This document shows, in pieces, positions 17,605 to 26,800 of a stretch of 64,000 bases of DNA; positions within the stretch are counted from its first letter, which is position 1; every line of letters begins with the position of its first letter. The notes below the pieces were generated by a model. It was not told the origin of the DNA. It was given only the letters and a program-made list of their open reading frames with translations, and ran no database searches. The stretch spans positions 434,001-498,000 of the forward strand of contig NZ_JAPEHU010000002.1 in assembly GCF_028823635.1 (NCBI RefSeq). Direction: 5' to 3'. Origin of the DNA: Demequina sp. B12 (GTDB lineage: Bacteria > Actinomycetota > Actinomycetes > Actinomycetales > Demequinaceae). The position numbers and the translations under genes were made by a program.

Positions 17605-17976
17605 ATGGACAGTCCCAAGAACCTGTTGGCCGATGCGAACGTGTGCCCTCCTGGCACTGCTGTAGTGGTGCCTACAGGGGATGTCGCCCCCTTCGCAGCC
17701 CGGCTGAAGGTTGTCTCGGACCCGATGCGCTTGAAGATTCTGGGCATTCTTGCGGCCAATGGAGCCGTGTGTGCGTGTGACCTCGAAGCGCCCCTGGGGT
17801 TGAGCCAGCCCACCGTTTCGCATCACCTGCGTCAGTTGTTTGAGGCGGGCTTGGTCACTCGCGAGAAGCGGGGGACCTGGGCGTTCTATCGAGTGGACCC
17901 TGAGGCGCTGAGCGCATTAGGAGCCCCGCTGTCACGGCTCGCAGATGCTGCCACAGCAACGGCGGAGTCTTCCTGA
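17605..17976 (+). CDS. arsR: Arsenic-responsive repressor ArsR
   Basis: A SmtB/ArsR-family winged-helix repressor that leaves DNA when arsenite binds. The 123-residue protein has the recognition helix LGLSQPTVSHHLRQL (about 64-78) and, just before it, CAC in VCACDLEAP (Cys56 and Cys58). This matches the ELCVCDL arsenite site of E. coli ArsR; Cys14 could be a third ligand. The frame is open further upstream, but the ATG at 17605 lies where the predicted transcription start is. Its 3' 91 bases overlap the convergent eamA gene. Confidence 0.9.
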   Translation: MDSPKNLLADANVCPPGTAVVVPTGDVAPFAARLKVVSDPMRLKILGILAANGAVCACDLEAPLGLSQPTVSHHLRQLFEAGLVTREKRGTWAFYRVDPEALSALGAPLSRLADAATATAESS

Positions 17977-18842
17977 GCCCTGCCCGGGCGGTGCGGCCTG
18001 CGGAGGAGTCCTTGGCCGATGCTGACGGCGACGACAATGAGGACTGCGCCCGACAGCTGCAACGGGGTCAATGACTCCTGCAGCGCATACCAGCCCAGAA
18101 GAGCTGCGGTGAGTGGGGCCAGGAATGCTAGTGAACTGACCTGGCTTGCTGGCAAGGCAAGAATCCCGCGGAACCACAGCAAGTAGGACACGAGGCCACC
18201 GGCGATTGCCAGCCATGCGAGTCCGGCCAGGTTGACGTTCGTCAAGGTGGAGGGCAATCCCTCCAGTGCGATGAGGGGAACGATCAAGATAAGGCCGCCC
18301 CATGTCAACTGCCATCCGGTGAAGGCTGCCAAACTCGTGGGGCGTCCCCACCGCTTGGTGAGAATGACGCCTGCGGCCGTTGAGGTGCCTGCGGCGAGGC
18401 CTGCCACCACGCCCACAGCATCGGCGCTGGCTCCGGGTGTCAATACCAGGAGCGCCACGCCAGCCAAGCCCAGTAGAGCGGCGGCGAGGGTGCGCCGCGC
18501 GCTGCCCTCTTTCAGTACGACGACCGCAAGGATTCCGACGATGAGAGGGTGGACGGCGCCGAGCGTGGCCGCTACGCCTCCGGGTAGCCGGTATGCGGAG
18601 ATGAAGAGAAGTGCGAAGAAAGCGCCGATGTTCAGCGTGCCAAGGATGGCCGACTTCCACCACCAGTCGCCCCGCGGGAGTGAGCGAGTCGCAGCAATGA
18701 GGACGAGTCCGACGGGGAGCGCGCGTGCCACTGAAGCGAGGAGGGGGCGACCCTCTGGCAGAAGTTCAGTCGTGACGAGATAGGTGGTTCCCCACAATAT
18801 GGGGGCGATCGCCGTCGTGGCGATGAGTGCTGGCCTGTTCAC
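17886..18842 (-). CDS. EamA-family (DMT) exporter
   Basis: A drug/metabolite-superfamily transporter of the inner membrane, with ten predicted helices in two EamA repeats (about 5-135 and 145-285). The first repeat starts APILWGTTYLVTTELLP and the second ends QLSGAVLIVVAVSIGQG. The substrate cannot be deduced; relatives export amino acids, purines or toxic metabolites. The start is GTG with AGGAG six bases upstream. The hydrophilic C-terminal tail (about 286-318) is encoded antisense to the end of arsR, a 91-bp tail-to-tail overlap. It is divergent from marR across an operator-like region, so MarR is its likely regulator. Confidence 0.85.
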   Translation of the reverse strand: MNRPALIATTAIAPILWGTTYLVTTELLPEGRPLLASVARALPVGLVLIAATRSLPRGDWWWKSAILGTLNIGAFFALLFISAYRLPGGVAATLGAVHPLIVGILAVVVLKEGSARRTLAAALLGLAGVALLVLTPGASADAVGVVAGLAAGTSTAAGVILTKRWGRPTSLAAFTGWQLTWGGLILIVPLIALEGLPSTLTNVNLAGLAWLAIAGGLVSYLLWFRGILALPASQVSSLAFLAPLTAALLGWYALQESLTPLQLSGAVLIVVAVSIGQGLLRRPHRPGRAQEDSAVAVAASASRDSGAPNALSASGSTR

Positions 18843-18854
18843 GGAGACTCCTAT

Positions 18855-18901
18855 AGTTTGATGTCAAGATAACTTGAGAAGTAGTTTGACGTCAAAATAA
18901 T
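18855..18901. promoter_or_regulatory. Probable MarR operator pair between eamA and marR
   Basis: Two near-identical 18-bp units, AGTTTGATGTCAAGATAA (18855-18872) and AGTTTGACGTCAAAATAA (18883-18900), lie 28 bp apart as direct repeats. The second contains a perfect 12-bp palindrome TTTGACGTCAAA (18885-18896); the first is an imperfect copy. A minus-strand promoter for eamA (TTGACG, 17-base spacer, TTATCT) and a plus-strand one for marR (TTGAGA, 16-base spacer, AATAAT) both overlap these units. The layout fits autorepression by MarR together with control of eamA. Confidence 0.6.
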
Positions 18902-18916
18902 TCCCGGAGGTGCGCC

Positions 18917-19432
18917 ATGGGGGAGCAGCAGGACGCAGTAGACCACTTCATCGACCGATGGGCTCACGTACGCCCGGACGTCGACGTGACGCCAATGGCC
19001 GTCATCGGAAGGCTGTCGCGGTTGGCGAGCCTGGTGCAAAGGCAACTCGACTCCGTGTTTGGCGCGTACGGGCTGCAATCGTGGGAGTTTGATGTGTTGG
19101 CAACGCTGCGCCGCGCGGGCGCCGGAGTGTCCCTGACCCCAGGGCAACTCGATCGCACGATGATGATCAGCTCAGGCACCACGACCCACCGGCTCAAGCG
19201 CCTCGAAGACCGCGGCTGGGTGTTGCGGGAGCGGGATAGTGAAGATGGGCGCAGCATCCGGGTGCAGTTGACCGAGGAAGGGCTGAAGGTCTGTGATCGC
19301 GTACAGGAGGCACACATGGACAACGAGCGCGCCATCCTGGCCGGCCTGACATCAGAGCAGCAGGTTCAACTCGCGGCACTGTTGCGTAGTTTCGCACTGA
19401 GCCTCGGAGACAGGAGTCCCGACGCCAAGTAG
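18917..19432 (+). CDS. MarR-family transcriptional regulator
   Basis: A 171-residue dimeric winged-helix regulator. The DNA-binding core is visible as LTPGQLDRTMMISSGTTTHR followed by LEDRGWVLRERDSEDGRS, whose wing ends with the conserved D-R-S-like segment. The helices at both ends form the dimer interface. The ATG at 18917 has GGAGG six bases upstream. It is divergent from the EamA exporter, the usual sign that MarR senses the exported compound. The uvrA-like gene 62 bases downstream on the same strand could be in the same transcript. Confidence 0.88.
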   Translation: MGEQQDAVDHFIDRWAHVRPDVDVTPMAVIGRLSRLASLVQRQLDSVFGAYGLQSWEFDVLATLRRAGAGVSLTPGQLDRTMMISSGTTTHRLKRLEDRGWVLRERDSEDGRSIRVQLTEEGLKVCDRVQEAHMDNERAILAGLTSEQQVQLAALLRSFALSLGDRSPDAK

Positions 19433-19494
19433 GCGTCAGGTGCGAAGATAGGGCTACGCACCGCTGGGCAACCAGCCGCATTCAAGGAGGACCT

Positions 19495-21849
19495 GTGGCG
19501 AACCCCGACGCTCACGATCTCATCAAAGTACGCGGAGCCCGCGAGAACAATCTGTGCGACATCGATGTCGACCTGCCCAAGCGGCGCCTCACGGTCTTCA
19601 CGGGCGTGTCCGGTTCCGGAAAAAGTTCACTGGTGTTCGGCACCATCGCCGCAGAGTCCCGCCGTCTCATCGACGAGACCTATCCCGCGTTCGTTCAAGG
19701 CTTCATGCCTTCGCTGAACAGGCCCGATGTTGACGTGCTTGAGGGGCTTACGACCGCGATCATGGTCGACCAAGAGCGGATGGGAGCCAACGCACGCTCT
19801 ACGGTCGGCACCGCCACCGATGCCAACGCGCTGCTCCGGACACTGTTCTCCCGCATAGCTGAGCCACACATCGGCTCACCCCAGGCATACTCGTTCAACG
19901 TTGCGTCCATCTCCGGCCAAGGCGCGGTGACGATGGACACCACGCGTGGTGACAAGAAGAAAGAAGTGCGGTCATTCTCGATCCAGGGTGGCCAGTGTTC
20001 GCGGTGCGAGGGCATGGGCTCTGTCTCCGACATTGACCTCAGCCAACTGTTCGACGAAACGAAGTCGCTCTCCGAAGGTGCCATCACGGTGCCCGGGTAC
20101 ACCGCTGACGGCTGGTATGTGCGGATCTACTCCGAGTCGGGATTCCTTGACGGCAGCAAGCCCATCAAAGACTTCACTAAGCGCGAGCGTGAGGACTTCC
20201 TGTACAAGGAGCCCACAAAGGTCAAGTTCGCCAACATGAACATGACGTACGAAGGGCTTGTGCCGCGGATCCAAAAATCGATGCTGAGCAAGGATCGGGA
20301 TGCGATGCAACCGCATATCCGGGCGTTTGTGGACCGTGCCGTCACCTTTCAAGAGTGCCCCGAATGTGCTGGTACCAGGCTCAATGACGCCGCACGATCC
20401 TCTCTCATCAACGGAAAGTCCATTGCTGACCTGTGCCGCATGCAGATCACAGACTTGTCCCAGTGGTGTGATGCGCTCGAGGCCCCGCAGGCCGCACCAT
20501 TGCTCGAAGGAATCCGGGCAGTGTTGCGTTCGTTCGTCGACATTGGTTTGGGATATCTCTCCCTTGAACGACCTACCGGGACGTTGTCCGGTGGTGAATC
20601 GCAACGCACCAAGATGATTCGTCACCTTGGTTCCGCGTTGACCGATGTCACGTACGTCTTTGACGAGCCCACCATCGGGCTGCATCCGCACGACATCCAG
20701 CGCATGAACAGCCTGCTACTCCAACTCCGCGACAAGGGCAACACGGTGCTGGTGGTCGAGCACAAGCCTGAAACGATCGCCATCGGCGACCATGTGGTCG
20801 ACATGGGACCTGGCGCAGGTAGCGACGGGGGAGAGGTGGTGTTCGAGGGCACCCCAGCCGATCTTGCGCAGGCAGACACCGTGACCGGCCGGCATCTCCA
20901 TGACCGTGCCTCCCTCAAGGACACCGTGCGCCAGGCCTCCGGGATGATCGAAGTGCGGGGTGCGAGCACACACAACCTCCGCGACGTCAGCGTCGACATA
21001 CCCAAGGGCGTGCTGACCGTAGTCACGGGAGTCGCGGGCTCCGGCAAGTCGTCGTTGATTCATGGGTCGGTGACGCCCATGGATGGCGTGATTGCGGTTG
21101 ACCAGAGTGCGATTCGGGGATCCCGCCGGTCAAGCCCTGCGACCTACACCGGACTGCTGGACCCCATTCGCAAGGCCTTCGCCAAAGCCAATGGTGTGAA
21201 GCCCGCGCTGTTCAGCTCGAACTCCGACGGTGCATGTCCCGTCTGCAAGGGCGCAGGAGTCGTGGTCACGGAGTTGGGGCCTTTCGACTCTGTAGAGACG
21301 CGATGCGAAGAATGCGAGGGACGTCGTTTCCAAGCAGATGTCTTGGAGTACCGGTTGGGCGGCAAGAACATCGCCGAGGTGTTGGACATGTCGGTGGCGC
21401 AAGCTGAGGAGTTCCTGGGCAGCGGAGAGGCGAAAACGCCCGCTGCGCACAAGATTGTGGTCCGCTTGAGAGACGTAGGGCTAGGTTATGTCAAGTTGGG
21501 GCAGCCGCTCACGACGTTGTCCGGAGGAGAACGCCAGCGACTGAAGTTGGCGGCACGTATGACGGAGAGCGGCGACATCTACGTTCTGGACGAGCCGACC
21601 ACAGGATTGCACTTGGCGGATGTCGAGACAATGTTGACGTTGCTGGACCGACTCGTCGACGCTGGGAAATCTGTGGTGGTCATTGAGCACCATCAGGCCG
21701 TCATGGCGCACGCAGACTGGATCATCGACATGGGTCCAGGTGCTGGTCATGACGGAGGGACGATCGTCTTCGAAGGAACGCCGCGCGATCTGATCGATTC
21801 GCAGCGGGGTCTCACAGCGGAGCATCTGGGTCAATACGTGGGTGCATGA
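19495..21849 (+). CDS. Short UvrA-like ABC ATPase (UvrA2/drug-resistance type)
   Basis: An excinuclease-A-like tandem ABC ATPase of 784 residues, against about 950 for true UvrA; the UvrB-binding region is reduced. First half: Walker A GVSGSGKSS (37-45), zinc-type CSRCEG and CPECAG, signature LSGGESQRTKM, Walker B VFDEPTIGLHP. Second half: GVAGSGKSS, CPVCKG with CEECEG, LSGGERQRLKL and VLDEPTTGLH. Such paralogs (for example DrrC-like) are linked to resistance to DNA-binding drugs rather than general excision repair. The GTG start follows AAGGAGGA (19484-19491). It lies directly before the dif site. Confidence 0.85.
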   Translation: MANPDAHDLIKVRGARENNLCDIDVDLPKRRLTVFTGVSGSGKSSLVFGTIAAESRRLIDETYPAFVQGFMPSLNRPDVDVLEGLTTAIMVDQERMGANARSTVGTATDANALLRTLFSRIAEPHIGSPQAYSFNVASISGQGAVTMDTTRGDKKKEVRSFSIQGGQCSRCEGMGSVSDIDLSQLFDETKSLSEGAITVPGYTADGWYVRIYSESGFLDGSKPIKDFTKREREDFLYKEPTKVKFANMNMTYEGLVPRIQKSMLSKDRDAMQPHIRAFVDRAVTFQECPECAGTRLNDAARSSLINGKSIADLCRMQITDLSQWCDALEAPQAAPLLEGIRAVLRSFVDIGLGYLSLERPTGTLSGGESQRTKMIRHLGSALTDVTYVFDEPTIGLHPHDIQRMNSLLLQLRDKGNTVLVVEHKPETIAIGDHVVDMGPGAGSDGGEVVFEGTPADLAQADTVTGRHLHDRASLKDTVRQASGMIEVRGASTHNLRDVSVDIPKGVLTVVTGVAGSGKSSLIHGSVTPMDGVIAVDQSAIRGSRRSSPATYTGLLDPIRKAFAKANGVKPALFSSNSDGACPVCKGAGVVVTELGPFDSVETRCEECEGRRFQADVLEYRLGGKNIAEVLDMSVAQAEEFLGSGEAKTPAAHKIVVRLRDVGLGYVKLGQPLTTLSGGERQRLKLAARMTESGDIYVLDEPTTGLHLADVETMLTLLDRLVDAGKSVVVIEHHQAVMAHADWIIDMGPGAGHDGGTIVFEGTPRDLIDSQRGLTAEHLGQYVGA

Positions 21850-21895
21850 CCGCAACGGTGTGCGCTGACCGATGGCTGGAGGCCGTGAGACGCAT

Positions 21896-21923
21896 AACGC
21901 CGATAATGTGCATTATGTCAAGT
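21896..21923. other. Candidate dif site (XerC/XerD recombination, replication terminus)
   Basis: A 28-bp sequence with the XerC/XerD layout: left 11-bp arm AACGCCGATAA, 6-bp spacer TGTGCA, right 11-bp arm TTATGTCAAGT. E. coli dif has right arm TTATGTTAAAT and the inner GATAA/CATAA...TTATG core, and actinobacterial dif sites as I remember them carry CCGATAATGTxCATTATGTCAAG. The arms are partial inverted repeats (ATAATG/CATTAT). It lies in a 122-bp gap between the uvrA-like gene and a minus-strand gene. Gene direction switches here: mainly plus to the left, minus for about 13 kb to the right, as expected where two replication forks meet. Confidence 0.82.
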
Positions 21924-21971
21924 AAGGCTGTTGTGGGCACTGCCCCAGGTCATTGACGGGGCGCACACGGA

Positions 21972-22502
21972 CTATCCGACGCCCTGATCCATCAAGCGCC
22001 ATTGGCCGGACGAATCCTGGCGCAACGTGTAGCCCCATTGTGTGGGGCCCTCCGAGAGCGAGCCGTCGTTGCGGAGCATCTTCCAGTTAAGATCAAAAGT
22101 CACCTGGACGGACACGACCTGCGTCCCCGCAGGAAGCTCCACCCAGGCCGGATCAATACTGTGTGGATCCTGGCTCACCTCGGTGTCCCGCAATGTGGCT
22201 TCGCCGCACCACGAACCCGTTGACATCGCATCGGTCAGCCACAAGGCGTCGGCTGTTTCACAATCACGTGCATTCACAGCCTCGATGTAGGTCGCGACAA
22301 CTTCCGTAGGGCTCGCGTCTTCTGCCGGCATCGCCACGTCACCTGGCCTCATGAGCGCCCACACCACCACGCCCGCGGCAATCAGAGTTAACGCGATTGC
22401 AGCACTCCCCCAGCCAAACTTCCTGCGCTGGCCCGCAGGTGTAACGTCTGACGGCACCGCCGTGCCGTGCGAGTCTCCTGGGGCGGGTGTCACGTGCTTC
22501 AT
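21972..22502 (-). CDS. Membrane-anchored protein with NTF2-like outer domain, function unknown
   Basis: I do not recognise a named family. The 176-residue protein (start ATG at 22502) has a short cytosolic N-terminus, one membrane helix (about 35-53, GWGSAAIALTLIAAGVVVW) and an extracytoplasmic domain. That domain begins with SPTEVVATYIEAVNARDCETADAL, which resembles the first helices of NTF2/DUF4878-like folds, and it has two cysteines (in DCETA and SWCGEA) that could form a disulfide. The start overlaps the stop of the upstream gene by one base (TGATG), so the two are co-translated. Confidence 0.7.
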   Translation of the reverse strand: MKHVTPAPGDSHGTAVPSDVTPAGQRRKFGWGSAAIALTLIAAGVVVWALMRPGDVAMPAEDASPTEVVATYIEAVNARDCETADALWLTDAMSTGSWCGEATLRDTEVSQDPHSIDPAWVELPAGTQVVSVQVTFDLNWKMLRNDGSLSEGPTQWGYTLRQDSSGQWRLMDQGVG

Positions 22503-23008
22503 CACTGAAGGCTCCTGTCCAGGATCGACTGAACGGCCCCGTAACCCGGGATGAGCACCACAGAGAGCATGAGGCAATAGCCAGCGGTCAGCAGCGCGCG
22601 CCGCGACTCTGCTGGGGTGTGCTTGTCGTGATCGCGGAACATTGTCAGTGCCATCGCCACACCCGCGAGTGAGGACAACCCCAGCGCCACGCACATGGCG
22701 ATGGCGATTCCTGGCACTGACATCATCAGCACGGTAGCTAGTGCCCACATCAAGGCCAAGACTTGATATGACAACAGCAACGCTCGTGCGGCAAGGGCGC
22801 GGTTCGTGGCCCTACCCTGCCGTACTTCTCGCATTGCACGATGACCGAGCAATACACCCAGCGGTGGAACAATCACGCTGCTGATGATCGCCGTCACCGC
22901 TAGCCAGTTCCGCGCATCAGGGGACGGGACAATGAGCGGTCCGTCAAGGTTTGACACCTGACCATTGATCACAAACTCAGTTGCTTGATAGCTGCGCGCG
23001 TCCGACAA
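22502..23008 (-). CDS. Small multi-pass membrane protein (DUF4190-like), function unknown
   Basis: A 168-residue protein with about four membrane helices: two near 36-56 and 75-95 and two more after 100. The first helix region and following loop, IVPPLGVLLGHRAMREVRQG, match the pattern of DUF4190-type proteins common in Actinomycetota. The N-terminal 35 residues are cytosolic. It is the first gene of a two-gene unit with the membrane-anchored protein downstream. No function can be assigned from sequence. Confidence 0.7.
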   Translation of the reverse strand: MSDARSYQATEFVINGQVSNLDGPLIVPSPDARNWLAVTAIISSVIVPPLGVLLGHRAMREVRQGRATNRALAARALLLSYQVLALMWALATVLMMSVPGIAIAMCVALGLSSLAGVAMALTMFRDHDKHTPAESRRALLTAGYCLMLSVVLIPGYGAVQSILDRSLQ

Positions 23009-23102
23009 GACGGCACTCCCCCTTCGTGTGTGCCCGGAAACAGCAACGGGCCTGGTATCTGCACGCTAGCAGATTCCAGGCCCGGAGGCTGTTGCAAGAC
23101 TT

Positions 23103-23600
23103 TTACAGTGCCGCGACCGCCCTCAGCTCGGTCACGACTTGGCTTGCCCAATCGCGGATGGCCGCGAAGTCTCGGAAGTCACCCTTGGGAGGATTGAGTG
23201 CCCGGATGATGGCCTTCTCCCCCATGTTGAGCTTTTCGTAATCCAGGGCACCGTCGAAGCGCTGGTGCTCACGGGCGTTGATAAGCGCCGTGAGTTCCTT
23301 TGCTTCCTCGAACTCTTGGTTCGGCGTGGTCACGGTCGCCATGCCTACGGAGAACAGCCACACATCGCGGTTCTTGAGCTCTTCGCTGTGCTCGCGCACC
23401 AGCGCTGAGGCATCACGCCGCCATAGACCCCCGTAGACGGCAGAGCCGATCACGAAGGCGTCGTAGTAGTGGATGCCCGTGACTTCGTGTGCCGGGGCAC
23501 AGTCGACTTCAAAACCGGCTTCATTGAGCACGGCTGCAACTGCTTCCCCGACTTCGCGGGTAGCGCCGTACTTAGAACCTGTGGCGACCAAAACCTTCAT
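23103..23600 (-). CDS. Flavodoxin-domain protein
   Basis: A 165-residue single-domain FMN-binding protein. The N-terminal phosphate loop is MKVLVATGSKYGATREVGE, followed by YDAFVIGSAVYGGLWRRDA, the second flavin-contacting loop; this form resembles menaquinone-dependent protoporphyrinogen oxidase-like flavodoxins more than long-chain electron carriers. The start at 23600 is chosen because GAGGAGG lies just upstream and MKVLVATG begins the fold; the frame continues 29 codons further. It probably moves electrons in the cytosol; the partner is unknown. Confidence 0.82.
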   Translation of the reverse strand: MKVLVATGSKYGATREVGEAVAAVLNEAGFEVDCAPAHEVTGIHYYDAFVIGSAVYGGLWRRDASALVREHSEELKNRDVWLFSVGMATVTTPNQEFEEAKELTALINAREHQRFDGALDYEKLNMGEKAIIRALNPPKGDFRDFAAIRDWASQVVTELRAVAAL

Positions 23601-23748
23601 GACGAACCTCCTCGCGGCTGTTACTACCACTATGCTCGCCAAAACCCCGATGTGCGAGGGACTATGGTCCCCGCGTCGCGGTCGCAATGGATGGTGACGC
23701 CTATCGTGCCTGGCAGACGTGCTGAGGTTTCAAGCTGGGCCTAGACAT

Positions 23749-23800
23749 GCCAACGCCCTCGCTCAGTCCCGTCATGAGACCTCTGAGCAAGGGCGTTGGC
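23749..23800 (-). terminator. Strong stem-loop behind pyc
   Basis: Arms GCCAACGCCCTCGCTCAG (23749-23766) and CTGAGCAAGGGCGTTGGC (23783-23800) form an 18-bp stem with a 16-base loop. The one DNA mismatch becomes a G-U pair in the minus-strand RNA, so the stem is complete only for the pyc transcript. There is no U-run after it, so it may act as a factor-dependent terminator or an RNA 3'-end stabiliser. Confidence 0.75.
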
Positions 23801-23807
23801 GAGTGTC

Positions 23808-26800
23808 TTACGGTTCGATCACCAAGATCAGGTCTTTGCCCGACAGCGCCTCAGCGCCCGACACCACCACACGGGCAACAGTGCCTGAGATGGGCGCCGT
23901 GATCGCAGACTCCATCTTCATCGCCTCGATCACTGCAACCGTCTGTCCGGCCTCGACCTGAGCGCCTTCCTCGACGGCCGCAGAAACGGAACCAGAGAAT
24001 GGTGCGGCGACGTGTCCCTCGACAGTCGCATCGGCCTTCTCTCGCTCCACCACGTCGACCTTGGCTGACTCGTCACGGATCTGGACTGGTCGCAGCTGCC
24101 CGTTGTAATTGAACATTGCCGTGCGTTCGCCGTGGTCGTCGGGTTCGCCCAAGGCCTCTAGGGAGACCAGTACCTGGACGCCCTCCCCCAGTTCGACCAT
24201 GGCTTCTTCCCCACTGCCGACCGTCAATCCATAGAGATAGTGGAAGGTGTCGACCACAGAAATGTCGCCGTACTGTTCAACGGCGGCATCGAACTCGCGG
24301 GCCGGGCCAGGGAACAAGAGATGGTTCAGAGCACGTTGGCGTTCCGGTCCGGCCTGTGTCAGCGCGGCCTTGTCCTCGTCGCTCAGTTCCTTACGTGCAG
24401 GGGCTGCTGCGCGGCCCTGAAGGGCCTTGGTGCGGAACGGCTCAGGCCAACCGGCGGGAGGGACACCCAAGTCTCCCTGGAGGAACCCAATGACCGAATC
24501 AGGCAGGTCGTACTCCTGAGGGTTCGCCTCGAAGTCTGCCGGGTCGGTGCCATTGGCCACCAGGTTGAGTGCAAGGTCGCCCACCACCTTGGATGAGGGC
24601 GTGACCTTCACGAGTCGACCCAGCATCGCATCGGCTGCCGCGTAGGTGTCTTCGATCTGTTCGAACTTGTCTGCCAAGCCCAAGGAGATCGCCTGCTGGC
24701 GAAGGTTGGACAGTTGTCCGCCGGGAATTTCGTGGCGGTACACGCGGCCAGTAGGCGCCGATAGTCCCGACTCGTACGGTCCGTACAGTTTGCGGACGGC
24801 CTCCCAGTACGGCTCCAAGTCCTGTGCGGCGGACAACGGAATCGCGGTGTCGCGAGCGGTGTACTCCATCGCAGCGATCAGAGCAGCCATGGGCGGCTGC
24901 GAGGTCGTGCCGGCCATCGCCGCGTTAGCGACGTCTACCGCGTCTACACCGGCTTCTGCGGCAGCAAGCAATGTGGCGACCTGACCGCCGGTGGTGTCAT
25001 GGGTGTGGAGGTGGACGGGAAGGTCAAAGCGAGACCGCAACGCATCGACGAGCATGAAGCCCGAGGCGGGACGCAGCAGGCCTGCCATGTCCTTGATTGC
25101 CAGGATGTGTGCGCCAGCGTCGACCAACTGCTCTGCCAGCCGTAGGTAGTAGTCGAGCGTGTAGATGTCTTCATCCGGTGACACCATGTTGCCCGTGTAG
25201 CAGATCGTCGCCTCGGCGACTGACGTGCCGGTGGCCCGCACGGCTTCGATCGCAGGACGCATCTGGTCGACGTCGTTGAGGGCGTCGAAGATGCGGAAGA
25301 TGTCAATGCCGACCTCCGTGGCTTCCTCAACAAAGGCATGCGCGACTTCGTCCGGGTACGGCGTGTAGCCCACGGTGTTGCGTCCACGCAGCAGCATCTG
25401 CAATGCGATGTTGGGAACTGCTTCACGAAGGTTGGCGAGGCGCTGCCACGGGTCCTCCGACAGGAACCGCATCGCGACGTCGTAGGTGGCGCCACCCCAG
25501 CATTCCAGCGAGAACAACTCGGGGGCCATGCGTGCGGTGTGCCCTGCGGCGCCCAGAAGGTCGTAGGTGCGTACACGTGTCGCCAACAGCGACTGGTGCG
25601 CATCGCGCATGGTCGTGTCCGTGAGGCGCAGGCGACGGTCCTGACGGAGGGCCGATGCGAAACCTTCCGGGCCGAGTTCGAGTAGCTGTTGGCGTGTGCC
25701 GTCAGGGATGGGTGCGTTGAGATCGATCTGCGGCAGTTTGGTGCGGGGGGTCAGCAGTGCCCTGGACGGCTCGCCGTGAGGACGATTCACCGTGGTGTGG
25801 CCCAAGAAGTTCAGCAGTTTGGTCGACCGTTCGGCGCTCTCCGGCACTTCCAGCAGGTATGGACGCTCGTCAATGAAGCCGGTCGTGACTCCCCCGGCTT
25901 GGAAGGCTTCGTCTGCCAGGACTGCCCGAAGGAAGCGGATGTTGTTGGTCACACCGCGAATGCGGAACTCCGCCAATGCGCGTGCAGCGCGACGCACGGC
26001 AGCCTCGAAGTCGTGGCCGCGGCACGTCAGCTTGACCAGCATGGAGTCAAAGTGGCCTGTGACAGTATTTCCGGCCATGCCGGTCGCGCCATCGAGGCGT
26101 ACGCCTGCACCACCGGGTGAGCGATACGCGACGATGCGTCCTGTGTCCGGGATAAAACCGTTGGTGGGGTCTTCTGTGGTGATACGGGTTTGGACCGCGT
26201 ATCCGTTGGTACGGATGTCCTCTTGGTGAATCCCGATCTCGGGCAGGCTCTCCCCCGCCGCAATGCGCATCTGTGCGCTGACGATGTCGATGTCGGTGAC
26301 TTCTTCCGTCACCGTGTGTTCCACCTGAATACGGGGGTTCATCTCGATGAACACGTGCTCGCCGGCGCGTTCGCCCTCGGTGGCGACCAGGAACTCCACC
26401 GTTCCGGCGTTCACATAACCCAGCGACTGCGCGAACTTCACCGCGTCAGCACACAGCGCCTCACGGATGGCTGGGTCGAGCGCAGGCGCCGGTGCGATCT
26501 CGATGACCTTCTGGTGACGCCGCTGAACCGAGCAATCACGCTCGAACAGGTGCACCACGTTGCCGTGTGCGTCAGCCAGGATCTGGACCTCGATGTGGCG
26601 TGGGCCCAGAACCGCCTGCTCCAAGAACACCGTGGAGTCACCGAACGCGTTCTCTGCCTCCCGCATCGCTGCGGCGAGGGCTTCAGGGAGAGCCTCCCTG
26701 GATTCGACACGGCGCATTCCTCGTCCACCGCCACCGGCGACAGCCTTCACAAACACCGGGAAGCCGATGCGGTCAGCCGCTTCAATGAGTTCCGCAGGGT

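Noticed and set aside
21907-21916. Simple ATAATG/CATTAT palindrome as a repressor operator
   Set aside because: The whole 28-bp layout and the strand switch explain it better as dif.
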